Assembly (NCBI GenBank): GCA_035762175.1
Contig: DASTPP010000240.1
Coordinates: forward strand, 1 to 30,770
From: DASTPP01 sp035762175
Lineage (GTDB): Bacteria > Myxococcota_A > Polyangia > Polyangiales > Polyangiaceae
Length of the DNA: 30,770 bases
Direction: 5' to 3'
The notes under the pieces are model-generated. The model saw only the letters and a list, made by a program, of their open reading frames with translations. It made no database searches and had not been told where the DNA came from. Below, piece by piece: positions 16,052 through 23,654 of this stretch. The stretch's first letter is position 1. Every line of letters starts with the position of its first letter. A program made the translations under genes and the position numbers.

Positions 16052-16354
16052 ATGGCGTACCTTGTCGAAGTCGCCCCCGAGCGCGAGGGCAACGGCCCCA
16101 TCGAGTACGTCACCGCGCCCGGGCGCGCGTCGGTCTTGGGGCCGAAGGTGCACGCCCTGCGCTATCAGAGCCTGAGCGAGGCCGAGAACGTCGCCGCGCG
16201 CCTGCGGGCGTCGTGGGTGTCGTACGGCCATACCGTCTCGGTCGTGCCGGCGCTCGAGGCGTTCCCGACGCTCGAGGCGGCCCTCGCCTCGCTCGAGGCC
16301 CCGCCACCGCCCCGCTCTTGGTACCGAAGGGTGCTCGACGCGCTAGGGCTTTGA
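16052..16354 (+). CDS. Small hypothetical protein
   Basis: ATG 16052 has a G-rich SD (GAGGGGGGGG) 7 bases upstream; an in-frame upstream start would add 22 Arg/Gly-rich residues without support. The 100-residue protein (MAYLVEVAPEREGNGPIEYV, then a helix SLSEAENVAARLRASWV and a VSVVPALEAF strand) has no signal peptide or membrane segment. It looks like a small cytoplasmic alpha/beta protein. I do not recognise a family. Confidence 0.65.
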   Translation: MAYLVEVAPEREGNGPIEYVTAPGRASVLGPKVHALRYQSLSEAENVAARLRASWVSYGHTVSVVPALEAFPTLEAALASLEAPPPPRSWYRRVLDALGL

Positions 16355-16462
16355 TCTCCGTCCGGCTTCGTGGCGGCGCGCCGGGGTGTCCCCCTACCCG
16401 TTTTCCTCACGCCCGGCGCGCCGCCGCGAACGCCCTTTACCCGGGGGCGGCCCCCGCCTCCG

Positions 16463-16960
16463 TCAGCCGTCGACGGTGAAGAGCACGGCCCGGCCGGCCT
16501 CGGCGGCGCGCCGGAAGAGCGCCCGCACGGCCTCGAAGTTCTCCCAGGTGTACTCGAAGTCTTCGTCGGAGCCCTCGTACTCGTCGGGGTCGAGCCGGTC
16601 GTAGCGCTCGCGCAGCCACGCCTTGGTCAGCGGGGCGAGGGCCGAGGCGACGTCGCGCACCTGCTCGGCCGTCACGAACGAGGCGGTGTCGTCGGCCTCG
16701 CCGCTCAAGAGCTGCTCGCCGCCGCAGATGACGTGGTCGAGCGGGTACTCGCCGCCCTCGTAGAGCAAGGTGCCGCCCGTCAAACAGCGGTGGATCGCCT
16801 CCCATGCCTTGTCGGACTCGGCCACGAAGGGCTCTTGCCACGCCTCTTCGATCGCCTCGACGGCCGCCATCACGGCGTCGTCGTCGCCCTCGGCGGCGGC
16901 CGCGAGCAGCGGCGCCGCCTGCTCGGCGCTCAACGCAAAGTGAACACCCCGGCTGGCCAT
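16463..16960 (-). CDS. YfbM/DUF1877 family protein
   Basis: ATG 16960 gives 165 residues; the frame stays open further upstream but only through repeat DNA. The pattern MASRGVHFALSAEQAAPLL, DKAWEAIHRCLTGG, YPLDHVICGGEQLL, DDTASFVTAEQVRDVASAL and YTWENFEAVRALFRRAAEAGRAVLFTVDG matches the DUF1877 (YfbM) family along its whole usual length. It is a cytoplasmic protein of unknown biochemical role. A conserved Cys-Gly-Gly and the Asp/Glu-rich segment (DPDEYEGSDEDFEYT) are visible. It is divergent from the lipoprotein at 17135, with a tandem repeat between. Confidence 0.85.
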   Translation of the reverse strand: MASRGVHFALSAEQAAPLLAAAAEGDDDAVMAAVEAIEEAWQEPFVAESDKAWEAIHRCLTGGTLLYEGGEYPLDHVICGGEQLLSGEADDTASFVTAEQVRDVASALAPLTKAWLRERYDRLDPDEYEGSDEDFEYTWENFEAVRALFRRAAEAGRAVLFTVDG

Positions 16961-16990
16961 GGCGCGAGGCTCGCGCCGCCGGCCCCGGGG

Positions 16991-17100
16991 CGCAAGGCGG
17001 GCGGGGCCGGCGGCGCAAGACGAGCGGGGCCGGCGGCGCGCGACGAGCGGGCCGGCAGCGCGAGACGAGCGGGCCGGCGGCGAGAGGCGGGCGGGGCCGG
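16991..17100. repeat. Five 22-23 bp tandem repeats
   Basis: Units at 16991-17013, 17014-17036, 17037-17058, 17059-17080 and 17081-17100 share CG(C/A)(A/G)(A/C)G(A/G)CG(A/G)GCGG(G)GCCGGC. They lie between the divergent YfbM and lipoprotein genes, where promoters would be expected. Confidence 0.85.
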
Positions 17101-17134
17101 CCGCGGGTACGCGTCTTGCTCTTCGGTGGCGCCG

Positions 17135-17761
17135 ATGACTTTCTTGAATGCGCTCTCTTCGTCGCGCCCTTGGCGCATCGCCCGGGCCGCCTTGCTGGCC
17201 CTCCCGCTCGGCTCGCTCGGGCTCTCGTCGCTCGGCGGCTGCGACCTCTTCGAGGGCGACCCGCTCGAAGACTGCACCCACTACCAGTGCAAGAACGACC
17301 TCGCCCTCTCGCTCACGTCGCGCGCGCGGGCTCTCGACGCCGCGTGCGAGTACGGCCCGCTCACGGTGCGGGCCTGCATCGGCTACGTCTGCGGCGAGGC
17401 GACGCTCTCGCCCGACGGCGAGTGCAGGCGGGCCGCCGACCAGTACGGGCTCGTGGCCTGCGACGAGCCCGTCGAGTACGACGCGCAGGGCAACGCCGTG
17501 CCGCGCACCGATACGTTCGAGCTCGCGCTGGGCATGGGCTTCGGCCGGCAGTTCGGGGCCGGCCCGCACGCCGTGACCGTCACGCTCGCTCGGGCTTCGG
17601 GCGAGACCGTCTACGAAGGGCGCCAAGACGTGACGCTCGACGAGACCTACCCGAACGGCCCCGAATGCGACCAGAACCCCTGCTGGCAGGCCGGGCCCCT
17701 GACCTTCGACATCGACGCGGCGATGCCCCACGTCGCCGGGGCCTGCGCGGCGAAGCGCTAA
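17135..17761 (+). CDS. Cys-rich lipoprotein of unknown function
   Basis: ATG 17135 begins a 208-residue protein with a hydrophobic signal (ARAALLALPLGSLGLSSLGGC) ending in a lipobox. The mature part has at least nine Cys (DCTHYQCKN, AACEYG, ACIGYVCG, GECRRA, ACDEP, GPECDQNPCW, GACAAKR), so it is a disulphide-rich surface protein. A beta-rich middle (HAVTVTLARASGETVYEGRQDVTLDETYPNG) resembles an Ig-like sandwich. I see no known domain. It ends in TAA, one of the few uses of that stop in the window. Confidence 0.75.
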   Translation: MTFLNALSSSRPWRIARAALLALPLGSLGLSSLGGCDLFEGDPLEDCTHYQCKNDLALSLTSRARALDAACEYGPLTVRACIGYVCGEATLSPDGECRRAADQYGLVACDEPVEYDAQGNAVPRTDTFELALGMGFGRQFGAGPHAVTVTLARASGETVYEGRQDVTLDETYPNGPECDQNPCWQAGPLTFDIDAAMPHVAGACAAKR

Positions 17762-17891
17762 GCTCCGTCTGGCGAAGGCTCCCGCCGACGGACAGAGCCT
17801 TGGCCACGCCCTCGGCCGGCGGGCGCCGCGGGCCCGTCTCTCTCCCCCCTTCGAGCGCGCCCCCCGACGCGCTCTCGGCCCCCCGGCCCGC

Positions 17892-18413
17892 TCAGCGAAG
17901 CTCGAGCAGCACGGGCGGGTCTTGCGGATCGTCGTCGTAGCCCGACGCGCTCGCCTTGACCGACACGCGAAGGTCGAGGCTCTGTTTGCCAGCGGTCGAG
18001 AAGGTCAGCAGCAGGACGCGGCGCACCTCTGCGGAGCTATCCGGGTCTTCGGAGAGGCATTGGAAGAACAGCCGGTGCCAGAGCTCGGTGCCCGGGGGCG
18101 GCTGGTACGCCCCCTCGGGGAGGGGCTGCGCGATCGTATCGCAGTCTTGGCTCGCCCCGTCGGGCCGCACCGCGACGCTGACGGGCGCGCCCTCGGGCGC
18201 CTCGATGAGCACCCGGACGTCACGATCGTGGTCGGTCTCGCGCGGCATCTGGACGAACATCGAGAGCGTCGTCGTCTCGCCCGGCACGACCTTCACGGGC
18301 ACGTCCGAGAGCTCGTCTTCCTGCGTCCAGTCGGGGGGCGGGGCGCTCGTGGCGAACGAGGCGGCCGCCGCGGCGGCCAAGGCAAGGGCTTCAAGGTAGC
18401 GATTTCGTTTCAC
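17892..18413 (-). CDS. Secreted hypothetical protein
   Basis: GTG 18413 has GGAGC a few bases upstream and gives a 173-residue protein with a signal peptide (VKRNRYLEALALAAAAAASF, cleavage near ATSA). The mature domain has VPVKVVPGETTTLSMFVQMP, RDVRVLIEAPEGAPVSVAVRPDG and RVLLLTFSTAGKQSLDLRVSVKASASGYDDDP, a likely beta-sandwich. It has two Cys (QDCDT, FQCLSE). No family is recognised. It converges with the lipoprotein at 17135. Confidence 0.7.
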   Translation of the reverse strand: MKRNRYLEALALAAAAAASFATSAPPPDWTQEDELSDVPVKVVPGETTTLSMFVQMPRETDHDRDVRVLIEAPEGAPVSVAVRPDGASQDCDTIAQPLPEGAYQPPPGTELWHRLFFQCLSEDPDSSAEVRRVLLLTFSTAGKQSLDLRVSVKASASGYDDDPQDPPVLLELR

Positions 18414-18692
18414 GGCCGCTCCAGATAGCAATCGCCGTTCCCGCCTTCGGGCGCCCGGGCTGTCGCGTCGGCGCGAAGGCGGGCCGGCCCGGGGCCCCGG
18501 CGCCGTGAACGGGGGGCCGGGGGGCCCTGACAGGGCGGTCATGAGCGCGGGGCCCCGTCGCGCCCGGAGCGGGCAAGCGGGCGCCGCAGGGCGGGCAGGC
18601 GGGCGCCGGGGGGCGGGCGGCCGAGCGCCCCGCGGTGGGCAGGCGGGCGGGGCGGGCGGCGGGCGCCGCGGCCCGGGCCCCGGCGGCCGGCC
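18414..18692. other. Low-complexity GC-rich spacer
   Basis: This 279-base spacer lies between two minus-strand genes. From about 18540 it is made of degenerate GGGCGGGC / GGGCGCC runs close to 90% GC. I see no gene; strong secondary structure could terminate the cystathionine beta-synthase transcript. Confidence 0.5.
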
Positions 18693-20063
18693 TCAGTGCA
18701 GTTTCCGGCGCAGGTAGTTGAGCAGATCGATGCGCGTCACCAGCCCGAGGAACTCGTCTCCCTCGGTGACGATGGGCACGAGGCCCGCGTCGAAGAGGGG
18801 CAAGAGCTCGCGCACGGGGGTCTTGGGGGGGACGGTCTGCAGGCGGGTCGACATGACCTCGCGCACCGGGCGCCGGAAGCGCGCCTCGTCTTCGACGGCG
18901 GCGAGCAACAAGTCGGATTCGTCGACGAGGCCGACGATGCGTCGCCCCTCGACGACGGGCAGCTGCGAGACGTCGTAGAGCTTCATGCGGGCGTAGGCGA
19001 CGAGCAGGGCGTCGTCGGGCTTGACCGTGACGACGTCGCGGTCGGAGAAGCGCCGCGCGATGACGTCGCGCAGGTCGCCGTAGTGCTCGCGCTTCGAGAA
19101 GCCCTGGTCGGCCATCCAGAAGTCGTTGAACATCTTCGACAGGTACTTGTTGCCGCTGTCGCAGACGAGGGTGCAGACGCGCTTCGGCGACGACTGCTCG
19201 CGGCAGTAGCGCAGGGCGGCGGCGACGAGCGTGCCGGTCGACGAGCCGCCCAAGATGCCCTCGCAGCGCAGGAGCTCGCGCGCGGTCTCGAGGCTCTCGC
19301 GGTCGGGGATGCTGTACGCCCGCCGGACGCGCGACAGGTCGCAGACGGGCGGCACGAAGTCTTCGCCGACGCCCTCGACGAGCCACGAGCCCACCTTGCC
19401 GGCCTTGCCGGTGCGCACGAGGTCGCAGAGCACCGAGCCCTGCGGGTCGGCGAGCACCATCTCGCAGCCCGGCATGGCCTCGGCGAAGTGGCGCGAGAGG
19501 CCCGTCAGCGTGCCGCCCGAGCCGACGCCGCACACCATCGCGTCGAGCCGGCCGCCGAGCTGGGCGACGATCTCGGGGCCCGTCGTCGTCTCGTGGGCGC
19601 GCGGGTTCGCCGGGTTCTCGAACTGGTTGACGTAGAACGCGTTCTCTTCGGCGGCGACCCGCTTGGCGACGTCCTGGTAGTACTCGGGGTGGCCCTTCTC
19701 GACGTCGGACCGGGTCAGAAGGACGCTCGCGCCGAGGGCCTTGAGGTGAAAGATTTTCTCTTGGCTCATCTTGTCGGGTATGACGAGCGTGAGCCGGTAG
19801 CCCTTGCTCGCCGCCACGAGCGCGAGGCCGAGGCCGGTGTTGCCCGCGGTCGCCTCGACCAGGTGCCGGCGCGCGGGGCCGAGCTCGCCCGACGCCTCGG
19901 CCGCCGCGATCATCGAGAGGCCGATGCGATCTTTGATCGAGCCGCCCGGGTTCTGGTTTTCGAGCTTGAGAAAGAGCTCGCAGGGCCCGGCGTCGAGCCG
20001 CTGGACCTTGACCATCGGCGTGTTGCCGATGAGCGAGAGAATGCCGTTGCTGGGGCCGTCCAT
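18693..20063 (-). CDS. Cystathionine beta-synthase with C-terminal CBS pair
   Basis: The 456-residue PLP enzyme (fold type II) joins serine and homocysteine to cystathionine in transsulfuration. NGILSLIGNTPMVKV opens the catalytic core; Lys44 in NPGGSIKDR is the PLP lysine. The substrate loop is EATAGNTGLGLA and the phosphate-binding glycine loop is GVGSGGTLTG. FVPPVCDLSRV and GILGGSSTGT also match the family. Residues about 335-456 form two CBS domains (VTVKPDDALLVAYARMKLYDVSQLPVVEG, VREVMSTRLQTVPPKTPVREL), which regulate such enzymes, often through adenosyl ligands. The N-terminal heme domain of animal enzymes is absent. A TACAAT hexamer lies 5 bases before the ATG, which may indicate a very short or absent leader. 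Confidence 0.9.
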   Translation of the reverse strand: MDGPSNGILSLIGNTPMVKVQRLDAGPCELFLKLENQNPGGSIKDRIGLSMIAAAEASGELGPARRHLVEATAGNTGLGLALVAASKGYRLTLVIPDKMSQEKIFHLKALGASVLLTRSDVEKGHPEYYQDVAKRVAAEENAFYVNQFENPANPRAHETTTGPEIVAQLGGRLDAMVCGVGSGGTLTGLSRHFAEAMPGCEMVLADPQGSVLCDLVRTGKAGKVGSWLVEGVGEDFVPPVCDLSRVRRAYSIPDRESLETARELLRCEGILGGSSTGTLVAAALRYCREQSSPKRVCTLVCDSGNKYLSKMFNDFWMADQGFSKREHYGDLRDVIARRFSDRDVVTVKPDDALLVAYARMKLYDVSQLPVVEGRRIVGLVDESDLLLAAVEDEARFRRPVREVMSTRLQTVPPKTPVRELLPLFDAGLVPIVTEGDEFLGLVTRIDLLNYLRRKLH

Positions 20064-20269
20064 GCCCGATTGTATGCCAACAAAAGCGGGCGCTGACCAT
20101 GTCCGTATGCCGGCCGCGCCGCGCCTTTGCCGGCGGTAACGTGACGCGGCGTCAGGTTCGCGCGCGTCGGCCGCGGCGCGTCACGGCGCGCGAACTCGTC
20201 AAAGCTCGCACGCGAGGCGCGCGAGGTGCGCCCCCGGCGGCCGGGCGGGGCCCGCGCCGGGGGGTGAGC

Positions 20270-21427
20270 TCAGCGGTATTTCAGGCCGGTGCCCGTGTTG
20301 AACACGACGACGCGCTCGCCCGGGCGCACCCAGCCGCCCGCCCGCAGCCGCGCGAGGGCCGCCCAGGCCGCGCCCCCCTCGGGGCAGATGTCGAGGCCCG
20401 TCCGCCGCCCGAGCTCGCGCGCGGCCGGCCACACCTCGGCCTCGGGCACGGCGACGCCGGTGCCGCCCGACGCGCGCAGCGCCCGCACGCAGAGAAAGCC
20501 GCCGATGGGCGAGGGCACGCGCAGGCCGTAGACGTCGGTCTTCGGCGCGGGCCAGGGCTCGGTCTTCTCGGCGCCCGCGGCGAAGGCCTTGACCACGGGC
20601 GCGCAGCCCTCGGTCTGCACCGAGACGAAGCGGGGCAGGCGGGCGCCCGCGTCGAGCCAGCCGAGCGCGCGCATCTCGCCGAAGGCCTTGTGCATGCCGA
20701 CGAGCCCGGTGCCGCCGCCGGTCGGGTAGACGATGACGTCGGGCAGCGCGCCGCCGAGCTGCTCGAAGAGCTCGTAGGCCATCGTCTTCTTGCCCTCGAC
20801 CCGGTAGGGCTCGCGCAGCGTCGAGACGTCGGTCGCCTCGCGCGGCCCGTGCTGGCGCAGCCAGGCGCCGGCGTCGGCGATGCTGCCCTCGACGAGCTCG
20901 ACCTCGGCGCCGTAGAAGCGGCACTCTTCGACGAAGGCGCGCGGCGTGTCGGCCGGCATCGCGACGAAGACGGGCAGGCCGGCGGCCGCCCCGTACGCCG
21001 CGAGCGCCCCGGCGGCGTTGCCGGCCGAGGGCGCCGAGAGGGCGCGCGCGCCGAAGTGCCGCGCCATCGAGACCGCGGCGCTCAGGCCCCGCGCCTTGAA
21101 CGAGCCGGTCGGGTTGCCCGCCTCGTCTTTGACCCAGGTCGCCCCGTCGAGGGCGACGAGCGGCGTCTGCCCCTCGCCGAGCGAGACCTCGCCCTCGGCG
21201 AGCGGCATCACCTCGCGGTAGCGCCACATCGAGGGCACCTGCGCGAGCCCCCCCGCGGCGGGCTTCGGCAGGGGCCCGAGCTCGTAGTCGACCCGCAAGG
21301 GCAGCCCGCACGCGGTGCAGACGGTCTGCCAGCGCCCGGCGTCGTGCGCGAGGCCGCAGGCGAAGCAGGTCAGGCCGCGTAGGCGGGGGTTCACTCGGCC
21401 GGGGCCGGCCTGGGGGGTCTCGCTCAT
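20270..21427 (-). CDS. thrC: Threonine synthase
   Basis: This 385-residue PLP enzyme converts O-phosphohomoserine to threonine. It has an N-terminal zinc-ribbon-like pair (Cys21, Cys24, Cys37, Cys40), as in class II-type threonine synthases. LGEGQTPLVAL is the conserved opening of the catalytic core, Lys111 in NPTGSFKARG is the PLP lysine, and a TGGGTGL loop binds the phosphate. The end VVVFNTGTGLKY is also typical. It lies upstream of the cystathionine beta-synthase gene on the same strand with a 206-base gap, so both act in the homoserine/homocysteine branch, though they need not share a transcript. Confidence 0.92.
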   Translation of the reverse strand: MSETPQAGPGRVNPRLRGLTCFACGLAHDAGRWQTVCTACGLPLRVDYELGPLPKPAAGGLAQVPSMWRYREVMPLAEGEVSLGEGQTPLVALDGATWVKDEAGNPTGSFKARGLSAAVSMARHFGARALSAPSAGNAAGALAAYGAAAGLPVFVAMPADTPRAFVEECRFYGAEVELVEGSIADAGAWLRQHGPREATDVSTLREPYRVEGKKTMAYELFEQLGGALPDVIVYPTGGGTGLVGMHKAFGEMRALGWLDAGARLPRFVSVQTEGCAPVVKAFAAGAEKTEPWPAPKTDVYGLRVPSPIGGFLCVRALRASGGTGVAVPEAEVWPAARELGRRTGLDICPEGGAAWAALARLRAGGWVRPGERVVVFNTGTGLKYR

Positions 21428-21536
21428 GGCCGGGCGGGCATAGGCCCGCGCCCGGGTCGGAACAAGGGGCCAGCCCCGGGCGCGCGCCCCCCGGCCGGGG
21501 CCCGGGCGGCCGGCGCACGAGGCGCGACGACGCCCC

Positions 21537-22274
21537 CTACCCTCGCGCCCGGAGCCGCCCCGCGTCGTCGAGCCGGTACTCGCGCACCGGCGCCCCGCGC
21601 ACCAGCCGATCGTGCCGGCCCCGCAGCGCCCTCGCCCGCTCGGCCCGCCGCTCGTCGAGGGCCCGCGTGAGCGCCTCTTCGAGCCGCGCGAGCGCCGCCC
21701 GCCGGTTCTGGTGCTGCGAGCGCTCGCCCGCCGCGCGCACCTGGAGGCCCGTCGCCCGGTGCTCGGCGCGCACCGCGCTCGCGACCTTGTTCACGTTCTG
21801 CCCGCCGGGGCCCCCCGCCCGCGTCGCCCGCACCACGACGTCGCCCGCCCGCAGGCGCGCCCGCCCGGCCGGGGCGAAGGGGTCTTCGCCCGGGGCGAGC
21901 TCGTCGAGCGAGACGCCGGCGAACCAGCGCTTGCGCGAGCCCTTGCCCCGCCGCTCGCTCGGCGCAAAGAGCGCGTGCGTGCCCGCCTCGCCCGCGAGCG
22001 CGCCGGCCGGGCCGCGCACCACGAAGGCCACCGAGCGCGGCGCCCCCTCGGGCCCCGTGGCCTCGCGGCGCACGGTCACGAGGCCGCGGGCGGCGCAGAG
22101 CTCGGCGAGCCGGCCGGCCAAGAGGCCGACGAAGGCGCAGGCCTCGCCGGGCCCCCGCCCGGCCGTCACTTGCAAGAGATAGGTCTTCACCGCTCGCTTC
22201 GTCGAAGCCATGACGTTCGCGGGGCCCCGACCGACCGGCCGGGCAAGGGTAGCGACCAAAGGCTCGAGGTTCAT
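21537..22274 (-). CDS. prfH: Peptide chain release factor H
   Basis: ATG 22274 overlaps the rtcB stop (ATGA), so the genes are coupled; an internal ATG (22211, Met22) just before KRAVKTYLLQVTAG is closer to known PrfH starts. The 245-residue protein matches PrfH along its length: YLLQVTAGRGPGEACAFV, RRGKGSRKRWFAGV, then the release-factor catalytic loop RATRAGGPGGQNVNK with GGQ at 157-159, and ERSQHQNRRAALARL. It lacks the stop-codon-reading domain 2/4 of RF1/RF2. PrfH is known to release peptides from ribosomes whose decoding-centre RNA is damaged, acting before RtcB2 resealing. It ends in TAG. Confidence 0.9.
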   Translation of the reverse strand: MNLEPLVATLARPVGRGPANVMASTKRAVKTYLLQVTAGRGPGEACAFVGLLAGRLAELCAARGLVTVRREATGPEGAPRSVAFVVRGPAGALAGEAGTHALFAPSERRGKGSRKRWFAGVSLDELAPGEDPFAPAGRARLRAGDVVVRATRAGGPGGQNVNKVASAVRAEHRATGLQVRAAGERSQHQNRRAALARLEEALTRALDERRAERARALRGRHDRLVRGAPVREYRLDDAGRLRARG

Positions 22275-23569
22275 CGCTTCACCGTCACGATCGGGGTGAG
22301 CGCAGCGACGGGCGTCGCGGCGCCGTGATCGACGAGGGCGCGCACGACCGGGCCCACGGCCTTGTAGGCGTCGGGGTGCTCTTCGTAGAGCACGTCGCGG
22401 TCGTCGCAGACGACGCGGCCGCCGAGCGGGGTGCGCGTCAGATCGGCCCGGCGGTAGCGGTCGCGCAGCTTCTCTTTCGCCTCCGAGCGGCCCATCTTGC
22501 GCCCCGCGCCGTGCGCCACCGAGGCGAGCACGGCCTCGTTGCCCGCGCCCGCGAGCAGGTACGAGGGGGCGCCGCGGCTGCCGAGCACGATTGTCGGCTC
22601 GCCCGCGCGCGCCGGCGCCGCGCCCTTGCGGTGCACCCAGGCCCGCGTGCAGCCGCCCACCGACGCGGGCTCGACCGCGTTATGAAAGACGTCGAAGGCG
22701 CCCGCGATCTTCGAGGGGCGCGCCGCGCCGATCGCCTCGAGCAGCCGGTACGCCAGCAGGAAGCGGTTGACGCGGGCGAAGCGGCAGGCGCCCGCCATCT
22801 CGGCCAAGAACGGCCCGGCCTCGGCAGCCGGCAGCTCGCGCTGCCCCCAGCGATCGTTCAGCCGCGCGCCGACGGCGCGCGAGCCCGAGTGCACCACCGC
22901 GGCGAGCGCGCCCTTCTTCAGGCCGAGCGCCTCGGCGAGCGGGCCCGGCGTCACCTCGTTGACGCGGGCGATCTCGGCGAAGTGGTTGCCGCCCCCGATG
23001 CTGCCGAGCGTCGAGACGCACGAGGCGTACGGCCCCGGGTCGGCCCCGACCCCCTCGGCGTCGGCGGCGTCGGCGGCCCCGGCGAGGCCCGCCGCGAGCT
23101 CGCCCATCGAGCGCGGCAGCTCGAAGGCGTCGAGGCCGCGAAGGCCCCGGCGGAACACCTCGGCGAAGAGCGCTTCGGGCGCCTCGAGATCGGCGACGAA
23201 GCTCTCGCCCTCGAAGAGCGCGCGCGCCCGCCGCTCGAGCGCGTCGACCGAGCCGCCCGCCTCGCGCGTCACCACGACGAGCACGCCGCAGCCCACGTCG
23301 CCGCCGAGCAGGCTCGGGCGCACGGCGTCGTCGAACGCGAAGACCGCGCCGATGGGCGCCGTGCCCCCCGCGTGCATGTCGGGCATGCCGACCGCGCGCA
23401 CGCAGCCGGGCAGCGCGGCGATCTGGGCGAACTGCGCGATGGCGTTGCCCTCCATCCAGACGCCTTCGCCTTGCACCACCCGGGCGTTGGGCGGCAGGGG
23501 CAGATCGTTGGCTCGGTCGGCGCGCGCCGCGGGCGCGGCCGGGCCGTGGTCGGTCAGGTTCGAAGTCAC
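22271..23569 (-). CDS. rtcB: RtcB-type RNA ligase (RtcB2 group)
   Basis: The 432-residue RNA ligase joins 2',3'-cyclic phosphate or 3'-phosphate ends to 5'-OH ends using GTP and Mn2+. Motifs seen: VWMEGNAIAQFAQIAALPG, GMPDMHAGG, GGDVGCG (metal ligands Asp91 and Cys94), SIGGGNHF (His196), VVHSGSR (His227), FDVFHNAVE (His296) and the guanylylated His353 in VAHGAGRKMGRS. Pairing with prfH puts it in the RtcB2 branch, which repairs cleaved 16S rRNA. The first 33 residues are low-complexity and may not be translated: GTG codons at residues 31-32 are alternatives. A -24/-12 promoter lies directly upstream. Confidence 0.92.
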   Translation of the reverse strand: MTSNLTDHGPAAPAARADRANDLPLPPNARVVQGEGVWMEGNAIAQFAQIAALPGCVRAVGMPDMHAGGTAPIGAVFAFDDAVRPSLLGGDVGCGVLVVVTREAGGSVDALERRARALFEGESFVADLEAPEALFAEVFRRGLRGLDAFELPRSMGELAAGLAGAADAADAEGVGADPGPYASCVSTLGSIGGGNHFAEIARVNEVTPGPLAEALGLKKGALAAVVHSGSRAVGARLNDRWGQRELPAAEAGPFLAEMAGACRFARVNRFLLAYRLLEAIGAARPSKIAGAFDVFHNAVEPASVGGCTRAWVHRKGAAPARAGEPTIVLGSRGAPSYLLAGAGNEAVLASVAHGAGRKMGRSEAKEKLRDRYRRADLTRTPLGGRVVCDDRDVLYEEHPDAYKAVGPVVRALVDHGAATPVAALTPIVTVKR

Positions 23570-23581
23570 GCGGCGGCCTTT

Positions 23582-23597
23582 TGCGAGGCCCGTGCCG
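23582..23597 (-). promoter_or_regulatory. Sigma54 (-24/-12) promoter of rtcB-prfH
   Basis: On the minus strand CGGCACG (23597-23591), GGCC, TCGCA (23586-23582) matches TGGCACG-N4-TTGCA at all but two positions, with GG and GC exactly 10 bases apart. The predicted start of transcription is near 23571, two bases before GTG 23569. Confidence 0.7.
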
Positions 23598-23637
23598 TGG
23601 CTTCGGGGGCCGAATTCGAAGGGGTTCGGGCGGAAAA

Positions 23638-23654
23638 TGGTGCATCATGCACCA
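23638..23654. promoter_or_regulatory. Palindrome TGGTGCAT-C-ATGCACCA
   Basis: A perfect 17-base palindrome lies about 41 bases upstream of the -24 box of rtcB. Its position fits an enhancer site for the divergent RtcR-type activator. It overlaps the first possible ATG of that gene. Confidence 0.65.

Noticed and set aside
18696..20096. 466-codon plus-strand frame
   Set aside because: Exact antisense of cystathionine beta-synthase, which has all catalytic motifs.
20069..20097. TACAAT as -10 box of the cystathionine beta-synthase gene
   Set aside because: No acceptable -35 at 16-18 bases and only 5 bases to the ATG; mentioned with the gene but not called as a promoter.
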